From Clostridia bacterium (lineage in GTDB: Bacteria; Bacillota; Clostridia; Christensenellales; CAG-138), in NCBI GenBank assembly GCA_017525875.1, contig JAFXSG010000007.1:1-50505 (forward strand): a stretch of DNA of 50,505 bases, written 5' to 3'. The translations under genes were made by a program, and so were the position numbers. This document shows positions 8,211 through 16,234 of this stretch, one piece after another (within the stretch, counting starts at the first letter, position 1; every line of letters starts with the position of its first letter). The notes under the pieces are model-generated. The model was not told the origin of the DNA. It ran no database searches and saw nothing but the letters and a program-made list of their open reading frames with translations.

Positions 8211-9254
8211 ATGGAACAACTTAAAGGAAACAAGTACGGCACTCACCGCGTTATCGAGCCGAAGGGCGTTCTGACCCAGGCGGCATGGAAGATCGACAAC
8301 GACATGACCAAGCGTTACAGCAACGAGATCATCTGCGACGTCATCTCCCTCAACATCGACTCCGCTTCCTTCACCCAGATCGAGGAAGCCTGCGGCGGCG
8401 ACGAGCAGAAGATCGCCGACATGATCATGGGCATCGTCGCTGAGCGCGGCAAGCAGCAGAACCCCGTCACCGGCAGCGGCGGCATGTTCATCGGCAAGGT
8501 CGCCTACATCGGCGAAGACCTCAAGGACCGCGACCTCAAGGTCGGCGACAAGATCGCTTCCCTCGTTTCCCTCTCCCTCACCCCCCTCAAGATCGAAAAG
8601 ATCCTCGCTGTTCATAAGGATATCGACCGCGTCGACATCGTCGGCCAGGCTGTCCTCTTCGAGAGCGGCATCTATGCCAAGCTCCCCGAAGACATGAGCG
8701 AGCCCCTCGCCCTCGCGGCGCTCGACGTCGCCGGCGCACCCGCGCAGGCACGCAAGCTGCCCAAGGAAGGCGACAGCGTCCTCATCCTCGGCGCAAACGG
8801 CAAGAGCGGCGTTCTCTGCGGCTATGAGGCCATGAAGAAGGTCGGCCCGAACGGCAACGTCGTCGGCGTCGTCCGCAACCCGAAGCAGGTCCCGGCTCTG
8901 ATGGAGCTCGGCGTCTACAACAAGGTCATCGTCGCCAGCGCGACCGAGCCCGTTGCGGTGCTCGAAGCTGCGCTCGAGGCCAACGGCGGCAAGGAGTACG
9001 ACATCTCCATCTGCTGCGTCAACGTTGAAAACTGCGAGATGAGCGCGATCCTCCCCGTCCGTGACGACGGTATCGTCTACTTCTTCTCCATGGCGACCAG
9101 CTTCACCAAGGCGGCCCTCGGCGCGGAAGGCATCGGCAAGGACGTCACCATGATCATCGGCAACGGCTACACCAAGGACCATGCCGAGATCACGCTGAAC
9201 GTGCTGCGCGAGAACGAGAAGCTCCGCAAGCTGTTCGACGAGAAATACTGCTAA
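8211..9254 (+). CDS. kdd: L-erythro-3,5-diaminohexanoate dehydrogenase
   Basis: Oxidatively deaminates 3,5-diaminohexanoate with NAD(P)+ to 3-keto-5-aminohexanoate, the substrate of Kce. The 347 residues match the family opening (GNKYGTHRVIEPKGVLTQAA). A nucleotide-binding stretch follows (VLILGANGKSGVLCGYEA), with a Rossmann-type glycine pattern. GGAGG precedes the ATG. It is 38 bases after kce. A stable hairpin (about 9267-9293) follows the stop but lacks a T tract. Confidence 0.93.
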   Translation: MEQLKGNKYGTHRVIEPKGVLTQAAWKIDNDMTKRYSNEIICDVISLNIDSASFTQIEEACGGDEQKIADMIMGIVAERGKQQNPVTGSGGMFIGKVAYIGEDLKDRDLKVGDKIASLVSLSLTPLKIEKILAVHKDIDRVDIVGQAVLFESGIYAKLPEDMSEPLALAALDVAGAPAQARKLPKEGDSVLILGANGKSGVLCGYEAMKKVGPNGNVVGVVRNPKQVPALMELGVYNKVIVASATEPVAVLEAALEANGGKEYDISICCVNVENCEMSAILPVRDDGIVYFFSMATSFTKAALGAEGIGKDVTMIIGNGYTKDHAEITLNVLRENEKLRKLFDEKYC

Positions 9255-9525
9255 GGTTATGTCTCCGCTGCCCCTCTCACCGGGGGCGGCGGATCCATAC
9301 TTCCGCCCGGTGCAGTTTGGGCCCTTCGGAGGCTCTCCGGCGCTCCGCTTTGCCGCCCGAAAGCGTATTCACCGCGCTTGAGGCTGCAGCTTTTCATTGA
9401 GCACTCTTCTTTTCATGAGGTTCAGGATTCCTCCTATCCCCACATTGCACGGAGCCCGGGCACCGGGCGATCTTTTCCCACCAAATATCTGAAAGGAGCC
9501 GGGTTTGCGAAAGCGCAAACGGTGA
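9255..9525 (+). other. kdd-kamA intergenic region with hairpins; hairpin between SD and kamA start
   Basis: No gene is seen. A CCGC-GCCCC/GGGGC-GCGG hairpin lies at 9267-9293, and a GCCCGG/CCGGGC hairpin at 9454-9468 is followed by GATCTTTT, a weak terminator at best. AAAGGAG (9492-9498) is 27 bases from the kamA ATG, too far for normal use. A perfect 7-bp hairpin GTTTGCG/CGCAAAC (9503-9509 with 9514-9520) lies between them and would reduce the effective spacing to about 9 bases. Confidence 0.6.
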
Positions 9526-10800
9526 ATGAATATGAATAAAAGCAGACAGTACGGCCTTTTTACCGACGTTCCCGACGAGCTTTGGAACGACTGGCGCTGG
9601 CAGGTGCAGAACCGCATCGAAACGCTGGACGATCTGAAGAAATACATCGCTCTCACCCCCGAAGAGGAGGAGGGCGTGCGCAAATGCCTCGGAACGCTCC
9701 GCATGGCGATCACCCCCTACTATCTCTCCCTGATAAATCCCGACGATCCCTATGATCCCGTCCGCCGCCAGTGCATCCCGTCCGCCGCGGAGCTCTATCA
9801 GGCGCCCGAGGATCAGCTCGACCCGCTGCACGAGGACACCGACTCCCCCGTGCCCGGCCTCACCCACCGCTATCCGGACCGCGTCCTGTTCCTGATCACC
9901 GACCAGTGCTCCATGTACTGCCGCCACTGCACCAGGCGCAGGTTCGCCGGCCAGCACGACACCGCCGTTCCCGACTGCCAGATCGAAGCCTGCCTCGACT
10001 ATATCCGCAATCATCCCGAGGTGCGCGACGTGCTGCTTTCCGGCGGCGACGCGCTGATGCAGAGCGATGAAAAGCTTGAGTACATCATCTCCGAGCTCCG
10101 CAAGATCGAGCACGTGGAGATCGTCCGCCTCGGCAGCCGCACCCCGGTCGTCATGCCCCAGAGGATCACGCCGGAGCTGTGCGCAATGCTCAAAAAATAC
10201 CATCCCATCTGGCTGAACACGCATTTCAACCACCCGAACGAGATCACCGAGGAATCCAAGCGCGCCTGCGAAATGCTGGCCGACGCCGGCATCCCGCTCG
10301 GCAACCAGAGCGTTCTGCTCGCGGGCGTCAACGACTGCGTCCACGTGATGAAGAAGCTCGTCAACGAGCTCGTCCGCATCCGCGTCCGCCCGTACTACAT
10401 CTACGTGTGCGACCTTTCCATGGGCCTCAGTCACTTCCGCACGCCGGTCAGCAAGGGCATCGAGATCATCGAAGGTCTCCGCGGCCACACCAGCGGCTAC
10501 TGCGTGCCCACCTTCGTTGTGGACGCGCCGGGCGGCGGCGGCAAGACCCCCGTCATGCCGAACTACGTCATCTCCCAGACCCCGAGGAAGACCATCCTGA
10601 GGAACTTCGAGGGCGTTATCACCACCTATACGGAGCCCGAGCACTACGACAACACCTGCCACTGCGAGACCTGCCGCAAGGCGCGCGGCGAGCAGCCGAA
10701 CCTCGTCGGCGTCGCGGGCCTCGAGCAGGGCCGCACCGACGGAAGGATCTCCCTTGAACCGAACGACCTCGAGAGGCTCAAGAGGGGCAGAAAGAATTAA
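9526..10800 (+). CDS. kamA: L-lysine 2,3-aminomutase
   Basis: Radical SAM, PLP-dependent enzyme that converts L-lysine to L-beta-lysine, the first step of lysine fermentation. The 424 residues carry the Fe-S motif Cys128-x3-Cys132-x2-Cys135 (CSMYCRHC), GGDAL for SAM binding, and the PLP lysine in GGGGKTPVMPNY (Lys340). These positions match the characterised clostridial enzyme with an offset of three. The ATG at 9526 is followed by a second at 9532; the shorter form is possible. The Shine-Dalgarno sequence is separated from the start by a hairpin. A terminator-like repeat lies between this gene and kamD. Confidence 0.96.
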   Translation: MNMNKSRQYGLFTDVPDELWNDWRWQVQNRIETLDDLKKYIALTPEEEEGVRKCLGTLRMAITPYYLSLINPDDPYDPVRRQCIPSAAELYQAPEDQLDPLHEDTDSPVPGLTHRYPDRVLFLITDQCSMYCRHCTRRRFAGQHDTAVPDCQIEACLDYIRNHPEVRDVLLSGGDALMQSDEKLEYIISELRKIEHVEIVRLGSRTPVVMPQRITPELCAMLKKYHPIWLNTHFNHPNEITEESKRACEMLADAGIPLGNQSVLLAGVNDCVHVMKKLVNELVRIRVRPYYIYVCDLSMGLSHFRTPVSKGIEIIEGLRGHTSGYCVPTFVVDAPGGGGKTPVMPNYVISQTPRKTILRNFEGVITTYTEPEHYDNTCHCETCRKARGEQPNLVGVAGLEQGRTDGRISLEPNDLERLKRGRKN

Positions 10801-10807
10801 CACCATC

Positions 10808-10851
10808 GTAGGGGCGGCAAGCCGATCGGCAGATCGCCGCCCCTGCTTTTT
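10808..10851 (+). terminator. GTAGGGGCGGC palindrome with T tract between kamA and kamD
   Basis: GGGGCGGC (10811-10818) pairs with GCCGCCCC (10836-10843), and TGCTTTTT follows. It belongs to the GTAGGGGCGGCAA repeat family and could act as a partial terminator that lowers kamDE relative to kamA. The kamD ribosome site AGGAGGT follows directly. Confidence 0.6.
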
Positions 10852-10874
10852 CAACTCAGGAGGTAAGCGAAATA

Positions 10875-12452
10875 ATGGAAAGCAAACTTAACCTCAACCG
10901 TGAGCTCGTCGACAAGGCCCGGCAGCACGCGAGGCGCATCGCCGAGGACACGCAGAACTTTATCGATATCCATACCACCGTCACGGTGGAGCGCGCCGTG
11001 TGCCGTCTGTTCGGCATCGACGGCGTGAACGCGCTTGAAGTGCCCCTTCCGAACGTCGTTGTGGATCACCTTGTGGACAAGGGCATTTTGTCCGGCGGCG
11101 CGGCGTACTACATCGGCAACGCGATGTGCGAAACGGGTCTTGATCCCCAGAGGATCGCCGAGGGCATCGACGCGGGCGAGATCGACCTTTCTAAGATGGC
11201 TCCGCACACGATGGAGGAGATCCGCGCGGCGATCATGCCCGTTGCGGAGGCGACCGTGGAGCGCATAAAGAAAAACGTCGCAAAGCGCAATGAATACCTG
11301 AATGAATTCGGCGATAAGCAGGGCCCCTACCTCTACGTCATCGTCGCCACCGGCAATATCTACGAGGATATCACCCAGGCGAAGGCGGCGGCGAAGCAGG
11401 GCGCAGACATCATCGCCGTCATCCGCACCACGGGCCAGAGCCTGCTCGACTACGTGCCCTACGGCGCGACGACCGAGGGCTTCGGCGGCACCTACGCCAC
11501 GCAGGAGAACTTCCGCCTGATGCGCGCCGCGCTCGACGAGGTCGGCGAGGAGCAGCACCGCTACATCCGCCTGTGCAATTACTGCTCCGGCCTGTGCATG
11601 CCGGAGATCGCCGCGATGGGCGCGCTCGAAAGGCTGGACGTCATGCTGAACGACGCGCTGTACGGCATCCTCTTCCGCGATATCAACATGCAGCGCACGA
11701 TCGTGGACCAGTTCTTCAGCCGCGTCATCAACAGCTTCGCGGGAGTCATCATCAACACGGGCGAGGATAACTACCTCACCACCGCCGACGCGGTCGAAGA
11801 GGCGCACACGGTGCTCGCCTCCCAGTTCCTCAACGAGCAGTTCGCGCTCAAGGCAGGCCTGCCCGAGGAGCAGCAGGGTCTCGGCCACGCGTTCGAGATC
11901 TCGCCGGACGTTGAGAACGGCTTCCTCTACGAGCTTGCGCAGGCGCAGATGGCGAGGGAGATCTTCCCCAAGGCCCCCCTCAAGTATATGCCCCCCACCA
12001 AGTTCATGACGGGCAATATCTTCCGCGGGCACGTGCAGGACGCGCTGTTCAACATGGTCACGATCCTGACCGGTCAGAAGCTCCACCTGCTCGGCATGAT
12101 GACCGAGGCGATCCACACGCCGTTCATGAGCGACCGCGCGCTCTCCATCGAAAACGCGCAGTACATCTTCCGCACGATGCACGACCTCGGCAGCGAGCTT
12201 TCCTACAAGAAGGGCGGCATCATGGAAACGAGGGCGAACTTCGTGCTCCAAAAGGCGGCCGACCTGCTTGGCGAGATCGAGCACATGGGCCTGTTCGCAA
12301 CGCTCGAAAAGGGCGTGTTTGCGGACATCAAGCGCCCGCGCGACGGCGGCAAGGGCCTTGCGGGCGTTGTGACCAAGGCGGAGAATTACTTCAATCCCTT
12401 CGTTGAACTGATGTGGAACGAGGAAGTTGCGAAAGGCGGTGAAAACGCATGA
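10875..12452 (+). CDS. kamD: Lysine 5,6-aminomutase alpha subunit
   Basis: Catalytic TIM-barrel subunit of the adenosylcobalamin- and PLP-dependent mutase that moves the terminal amino group of beta-lysine (or D-lysine) to give 3,5-diaminohexanoate. The 525 residues open with the family phrase LVDKARQHARRIAEDT. The stretches ATGNIYEDITQAKAAAKQGA, GQSLLDYVPYGATTEGFGGT and YCSGLCMPEIAAMGALERL are typical. AGGAGGT precedes the ATG. Its stop overlaps the kamE start by four bases (ATGA), so the two subunits are translationally coupled. Confidence 0.96.
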   Translation: MESKLNLNRELVDKARQHARRIAEDTQNFIDIHTTVTVERAVCRLFGIDGVNALEVPLPNVVVDHLVDKGILSGGAAYYIGNAMCETGLDPQRIAEGIDAGEIDLSKMAPHTMEEIRAAIMPVAEATVERIKKNVAKRNEYLNEFGDKQGPYLYVIVATGNIYEDITQAKAAAKQGADIIAVIRTTGQSLLDYVPYGATTEGFGGTYATQENFRLMRAALDEVGEEQHRYIRLCNYCSGLCMPEIAAMGALERLDVMLNDALYGILFRDINMQRTIVDQFFSRVINSFAGVIINTGEDNYLTTADAVEEAHTVLASQFLNEQFALKAGLPEEQQGLGHAFEISPDVENGFLYELAQAQMAREIFPKAPLKYMPPTKFMTGNIFRGHVQDALFNMVTILTGQKLHLLGMMTEAIHTPFMSDRALSIENAQYIFRTMHDLGSELSYKKGGIMETRANFVLQKAADLLGEIEHMGLFATLEKGVFADIKRPRDGGKGLAGVVTKAENYFNPFVELMWNEEVAKGGENA

Positions 12453-13237
12453 GCGGAGGACTTTATAACACCCACAAAGCGGATTTCGACACCACTCTGG
12501 ACCTCACCCGCCTCAAGGCGTACGGCGACACGATGAACGACGGCAAGGTGCAGTTCAGCTTCACCCTCCCCGTTAAAAACGACGAGCGCGGCATGGAGGC
12601 CGCGCGTCAGCTCGTCCGCAAGATGGGCGTTGAGGAGCCGAACGTCGCGATCGCGAAGCCTCTCGACAAGGAGTTCACCTTCTACGTCGTGTACGGCTCC
12701 GTCGTCCACAGCGTGGACTATGAGAACATCCACGTTCAGACCGTCGAGGAAGAGACGATGAGCATGGAGGACACCGACGCGTACATCCGCGAGCATTTCG
12801 GCCGCAAGATCGTGATGATCGGCGCATCCACCGGCACGGACGCGCACACCGTCGGCATCGACGCGATCATGAACCGCAAGGGCTTCGCCGGTCACTACGG
12901 GCTTGAGCGCTACGAGATGATCGAGGCGATCAACCTGGGCGCGCAGGTGCCGAACGAGGAGTTCCTCAAAAAGGCGCTCGAGGTAAACGCGGACGTGCTG
13001 CTCATCAGCCAGACCGTCACCCAGAAGGATATCCACATCCAGAACCTGACGGAGTTCGTTGAGCTGCTCGAGGCGGAGGGCCTGAGGGACCGTTTCGTTA
13101 TCTGCTGCGGCGGTCCGCGCATCACGCACGAGCTTGCAAAGGAGCTCGGCTTCGACGCGGGCTTCGGCGCGGGCAAATACGCGGATGACGTTGCGACCTT
13201 CGCCGTCACCGAAATGGTGAAGCGCGGGATGAAGTGA
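12449..13237 (+). CDS. kamE: Lysine 5,6-aminomutase beta subunit
   Basis: Cobalamin- and PLP-binding partner of KamD. In the 262 residues the B12 motif D-x-H-x2-G is D131-A-H133-T-V-G136, where His133 should be the lower axial ligand of cobalt. The PLP-binding lysine is Lys144 in NRKGFAG. Both numbers coincide with those published for the Clostridium sticklandii enzyme. The C-terminal Rossmann-like B12 domain has VLLISQTVTQKDIHIQNL and CCGGPRI. It is the last gene of the lysine operon; no CoA-transferase, lysine permease or kamB/kamC-like gene follows. A CTTCATTA repeat element starts about 20 bases after the stop. Confidence 0.96.
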   Translation: MSGGLYNTHKADFDTTLDLTRLKAYGDTMNDGKVQFSFTLPVKNDERGMEAARQLVRKMGVEEPNVAIAKPLDKEFTFYVVYGSVVHSVDYENIHVQTVEEETMSMEDTDAYIREHFGRKIVMIGASTGTDAHTVGIDAIMNRKGFAGHYGLERYEMIEAINLGAQVPNEEFLKKALEVNADVLLISQTVTQKDIHIQNLTEFVELLEAEGLRDRFVICCGGPRITHELAKELGFDAGFGAGKYADDVATFAVTEMVKRGMK

Positions 13238-13257
13238 ATACGACCCGTAGGGTCGGA

Positions 13258-13426
13258 AATGAAGACGCCCGTACTCGGGCTAATGAAGGAATGAAGACGC
13301 TTCGCTAATGAAGAAATTCAATGCGGGCGTCTTCGCTTCATTAGTGAGCAAAGCGAACGACTTCATTAAGCCGACAGATAAAGTCGGCTGACTTCATTAG
13401 TCGGTTTTGCCGACGACTTCATTAAG
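13258..13426. repeat. Modular CTTCATTA hairpin element, copy A
   Basis: About 169 bases built from short boxes separated by small hairpins. The left half carries ATGAAG boxes, two of them as CTAATGAAG; the right half carries four CTTCATTA boxes in the opposite orientation. Hairpins include GCCCGtactCGGGC, AGCCGAC/GTCGGCT and GTCGG/CCGAC. ATGAAGACGCCCG at the left edge can also pair with CGGGCGTCTTC in the middle. The same element occurs at 44647-44812. It sits just after kamE and may be a structured 3' UTR or a small mobile repeat. I know no named family for it. Confidence 0.8.
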
Positions 13427-13480
13427 TGTATTATTGCAGTATTAGAACAGCTCAAACTTCGCACCGTTTCCCCCCAGGGC

Positions 13481-13508
13481 TTGACATTCTGCCGCAAGGC
13501 CGTATAAT
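13481..13508 (+). promoter_or_regulatory. Promoter of the lipoprotein gene at 13544
   Basis: TTGACA (13481-13486) and TATAAT (13503-13508) are 16 bases apart, with a leader of about 30 bases. Confidence 0.8.
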
Positions 13509-13543
13509 TGGATTACCGAAGGGTGAAAGGATCAAAAACCGAG

Positions 13544-14179
13544 ATGAAAGCATTTTTCAGGATATTTGCGTTCGCGCTCGCGCTCGTTTTCGCGCTCTGC
13601 GCGGTCTCCTGCCGTAAAGCGTCCCCGGAGGACGCGACCCCCGCGCCGGAGACCGCCGCTCCGGCGACCGCAGCGCCGACGGACCCCGGGAACGCGGCGG
13701 CTCCCTATGATTTCAACGCGGAAACGCTCCGCTATCAGGACGCGTATATCGACTTCACGCTCCCCAAGGGGCAGACCGCGCTCCGTGACAGCACCAAGGA
13801 ATGGGGTGAGGGGTATATCCGCTATATCTTTTTCTCCGATCCCGAAAACGCGGATGTGAACACGAGTTACTGCGTCCAGCCCGCGGAGGGCGAGCTGTAC
13901 GCCGATTTTTCGCAGGAGGATCTCGAGCTGCTTTTCAAGCTGTTCTACGAGCGCAGTCTCGAGAGCGAGGTCACGGTCGAGACCCTGCGCCACGAGACCG
14001 TGGACGGCGCGAATTTCTCCGGCATCATCTATGAATACTCCGTCAAGTACGACGGCGCGGAGATCCGCCAGCTGCTGTATTCCGTCGTGACGGACGCGGA
14101 CCTTGCAGTGACCGTCTCTTACACCTTCGGGGACGAGGCCGCCGCACTCGCATCGGCGGAGAGCATTAGGATCAACTGA
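13544..14179 (+). CDS. Lipoprotein of unknown function
   Basis: 211 residues. A signal peptide (MKAFFRIFAFALALVFALC...) ends in the lipobox AVSC, then comes a Thr/Pro/Ala linker (ATPAPETAAPATAAPT) and a globular domain beginning near YDFNAETLRYQDAYIDFTLP. The domain has alternating hydrophobic strands and ends with TFGDEAAALASAESIRIN, a pattern seen in many short surface lipoproteins that I cannot place in a named family. AAAGGA is 12 bases before the ATG. It is a single-gene unit with its own promoter and a terminator at 14305-14334. Confidence 0.8.
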   Translation: MKAFFRIFAFALALVFALCAVSCRKASPEDATPAPETAAPATAAPTDPGNAAAPYDFNAETLRYQDAYIDFTLPKGQTALRDSTKEWGEGYIRYIFFSDPENADVNTSYCVQPAEGELYADFSQEDLELLFKLFYERSLESEVTVETLRHETVDGANFSGIIYEYSVKYDGAEIRQLLYSVVTDADLAVTVSYTFGDEAAALASAESIRIN

Positions 14180-14182
14180 CCG

Positions 14183-14206
14183 TAGGGGCGGATATTATCC
14201 GCCCGC
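14183..14206. repeat. GTAGGGGCGG palindrome (repeat family copy)
   Basis: GGGGCGGATATTATCCGCCC forms a perfect GGCGGATA/TATCCGCC stem. It belongs to the GTAGGGGCGGCAA...GCCGCCC family dispersed through the window. The bases from 14207 to 14304 hold nothing I can identify. Confidence 0.7.
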
Positions 14207-14304
14207 CGTATCCGATCGAACCGCGATGGAAACGATCCGTCAAAAACGGTACTCCGCCGCAATCCGTGCCCGCTGCGTCGGCGGTCCGGCAAAGCAAATA
14301 CAAA

Positions 14305-14334
14305 ACTCCGGGGATATCCCCGGAGTCGTTTTTT
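14305..14334 (+). terminator. Bidirectional intrinsic terminator
   Basis: A 22-base perfect palindrome (14305-14326, ACTCCGGGGA and its complement) is followed by TTTTTT on the plus strand. On the minus strand GTTTTG follows it. It can end both the lipoprotein transcript and the converging PNPOx-fragment transcript. Confidence 0.85.
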
Positions 14335-14348
14335 GTTTCGGTTTGTTA

Positions 14349-14672
14349 TCAGAACTCGACCGTCCTCGGCGGCTCCGTGAAGGAGCAAAAATCCGCCCTT
14401 GCGTTTTTGAAATAGAGCACCTCGGTGTTCCCGTCGTTCTCGTCGTACATGGAGCGGAGGTTCGGGTATGCGTCGAGCATGTGCTTTTTCGCCTCCACGC
14501 GCTCGTCGCGCACGAGCTCGCCCGAGAGCCTCAGCCACCTGCCGTCCCTGAAGGCGCAGAGCTCCACCTTCGGGTTTTTCTCGATCTGCTTCGATACGTT
14601 CTTGACCTTGCCCATCTGGATATAGAGCCTGTCTTCAAAGACGTCGATCGTGCCGAACGGGCGCACGCGCGG
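14349..14672 (-). pseudogene. 5'-truncated copy of the PNPOx-like gene
   Basis: This stretch repeats codons from PRVRPFGT to the stop of the intact gene at 15824-16216. I count about 11 mismatches in some 320 aligned bases. The first 25 or so residues, including the N-terminal strand, are missing; upstream of the break the frame runs into a TGA. A GTG at 14666 could start a 105-residue product, but no ribosome site was seen. It ends at the terminator at 14305-14334, so it is probably the original 3' end of the gene, cut off by the insertion of the acyltransferase block. Confidence 0.8.
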
Positions 14673-14693
14673 CTGATCGCTGTTGTTTGCATG

Positions 14694-15782
14694 TCAGATA
14701 CCGGATGCAATCTTGTCAACCAGCCTGTTTATCCAGCCCCCGACCTTGTCCGCCGCAAGGTCGATACGACACACCTTGAACAAAAGCTGCCGCAGTTTAT
14801 CGATAAGAATCGAAACGAGAACGAACAGAGCCGCAAAGCCGATCACGAAAGCTACCATACCAACGACCGATCCATTTGCAAGGAAAGCAAAGGAGTCCGT
14901 CAGCGTGATGTCACGAACGAACACATGCGTGTTAAGCAAATAACCGGCGAAAGCACCGGACGCCAGGAAACCGATAACCCGCGCTGCTTTGTTCCCTATC
15001 CTTAGTCTTGAAAAGGTAATCAAACAGAAGATCGCTGCGCAAAGCAACGTCGGAGAAAGGTGTGAGAATAGCATGTTTTCCGATATAGCGACCGGGAGCG
15101 AACCGCCCAGCATTTTCCATGCCCATGAAAAGGTGCACATAAGCACGATGCCGAAAATACAGAACACCGTTTTGATATTTTTACCGATATCGCATTTTTT
15201 GATAATGGAGCCCATTGTGTAAAGAAGAACGAGCCACAATACTGAGTATCCGCCGTTTAAGTCAAATTGGCTCGCAAAGATTTCAAAGCATGAGAAGACC
15301 GCAAAAACAGCAACAAATACTTTTCTGGCGGTAATTTCGGACATAGAACTGACAGCCTCGTCCAGCAGCGGTTTTATGAAGAATAAACCGGTGTAGGCCG
15401 TGAAATACCAGTACAATCCCTTTCTGACCTGAAAAAACATCGACAACACGTCGCGGAACGTCACGACTTCCGGCATTATCCTCCAATAAACAATTCCGAT
15501 CACTACGCCGTAAAAAGTCACTTGAAGCCAACGCTTGATATATGATGAAACCTTCGTTTTCCGTCTGACATCGGAATAAGCAACGTAGCCGCTGATCAAT
15601 GCGAAAATATCAACGCAACAATACGCAAACATTTCCAGATACCAGCCGACCGCATACATCATCGATCCTTGGCTTGACGCACGCAATACGCCGCCCGTGC
15701 CCAGCGTGTGCGAGATAATGACAAGAAACATGGATACTATGCGGAGAAGTTCTATTCCGTAGTTTCTTTCTCTTTTTTCCAT
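14694..15782 (-). CDS. Acyltransferase-3 family membrane protein
   Basis: Probable O-acyltransferase for a cell-surface glycan. The 362 residues open with RNYGIELLRIVSMFLVIISH, the typical start of this family with the arginine-containing ELLR motif and the catalytic histidine at the end of helix 1. About ten transmembrane helices follow. Base composition is visibly more AT-rich than in the surrounding genes. It lies between an intact PNPOx-like gene and a truncated copy of it, so it was probably acquired. I see no strong ribosome site before the ATG at 15782. The substrate is unknown. Confidence 0.88.
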   Translation of the reverse strand: MEKRERNYGIELLRIVSMFLVIISHTLGTGGVLRASSQGSMMYAVGWYLEMFAYCCVDIFALISGYVAYSDVRRKTKVSSYIKRWLQVTFYGVVIGIVYWRIMPEVVTFRDVLSMFFQVRKGLYWYFTAYTGLFFIKPLLDEAVSSMSEITARKVFVAVFAVFSCFEIFASQFDLNGGYSVLWLVLLYTMGSIIKKCDIGKNIKTVFCIFGIVLMCTFSWAWKMLGGSLPVAISENMLFSHLSPTLLCAAIFCLITFSRLRIGNKAARVIGFLASGAFAGYLLNTHVFVRDITLTDSFAFLANGSVVGMVAFVIGFAALFVLVSILIDKLRQLLFKVCRIDLAADKVGGWINRLVDKIASGI

Positions 15783-15823
15783 ATGTGCTCTGTTATTCTC
15801 ATTAATCCATCGGTCTCGACTGA

Positions 15824-16216
15824 TCAGAACTCGACCGTCCTCGGCGGCTCCGTGAAGGAGCAGAAATCCGCCCTTGCGTTTTTGAAATAGAGCACCTCTG
15901 TGTTCCCGTCGTTCTCGTCGTACATGGAGCGGAGGTTCGGGTATTGATCCAGCATGTGCTTTTTCGCCTCCACGCGCTCGTCGCGCACGAGCTCGCCGGA
16001 AAGCCTCAGCCACCGGCCGTCTCTGAAGGCGCAGAGCTCCACCTTCGGGTTCTTCTCGATCTGCTTCGATACGTTCTTGACCTTGCCCATCTGGATATAG
16101 AGCCTGTCTTCAAAGACGTCGATCGTGCCGAACGGGCGCACGCGCGGCCGGTCGCCGTCGACGGTCGCGAGAAAATACACGCCGCATTCCTTAAGGAATT
16201 CATAGACTTCGTTCAT
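15824..16216 (-). CDS. Pyridoxamine 5'-phosphate oxidase-like flavin-binding protein
   Basis: 130 residues with the split-barrel layout. MNEVYEFLKECGVYFLATVDGDRPRVRPFG is the usual opening of small PNPOx-like proteins, in which the Arg-Pro-Arg segment contacts the flavin phosphate. IEKNPKVELCAF and the C-terminal tail also fit. Such proteins bind FMN or F420-like cofactors; the substrate is unknown. It follows the FMN reductase gene by 18 bases in the same orientation, so the two may work together. The 3' part is duplicated at 14349-14672. Confidence 0.88.
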   Translation of the reverse strand: MNEVYEFLKECGVYFLATVDGDRPRVRPFGTIDVFEDRLYIQMGKVKNVSKQIEKNPKVELCAFRDGRWLRLSGELVRDERVEAKKHMLDQYPNLRSMYDENDGNTEVLYFKNARADFCSFTEPPRTVEF

Positions 16217-16234
16217 TTTATTGCACTCCTCGGT

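Noticed and set aside
9255-9525. A second riboswitch or promoter ahead of kamA
   Set aside because: No known aptamer core and no -35/-10 pair with acceptable spacing were found; only hairpins are visible.
13258-13426. Possible CRISPR array
   Set aside because: Boxes are only 6-9 bases, occur in both orientations, and the segments between them are palindromes, not unique spacers; no cas genes are present.
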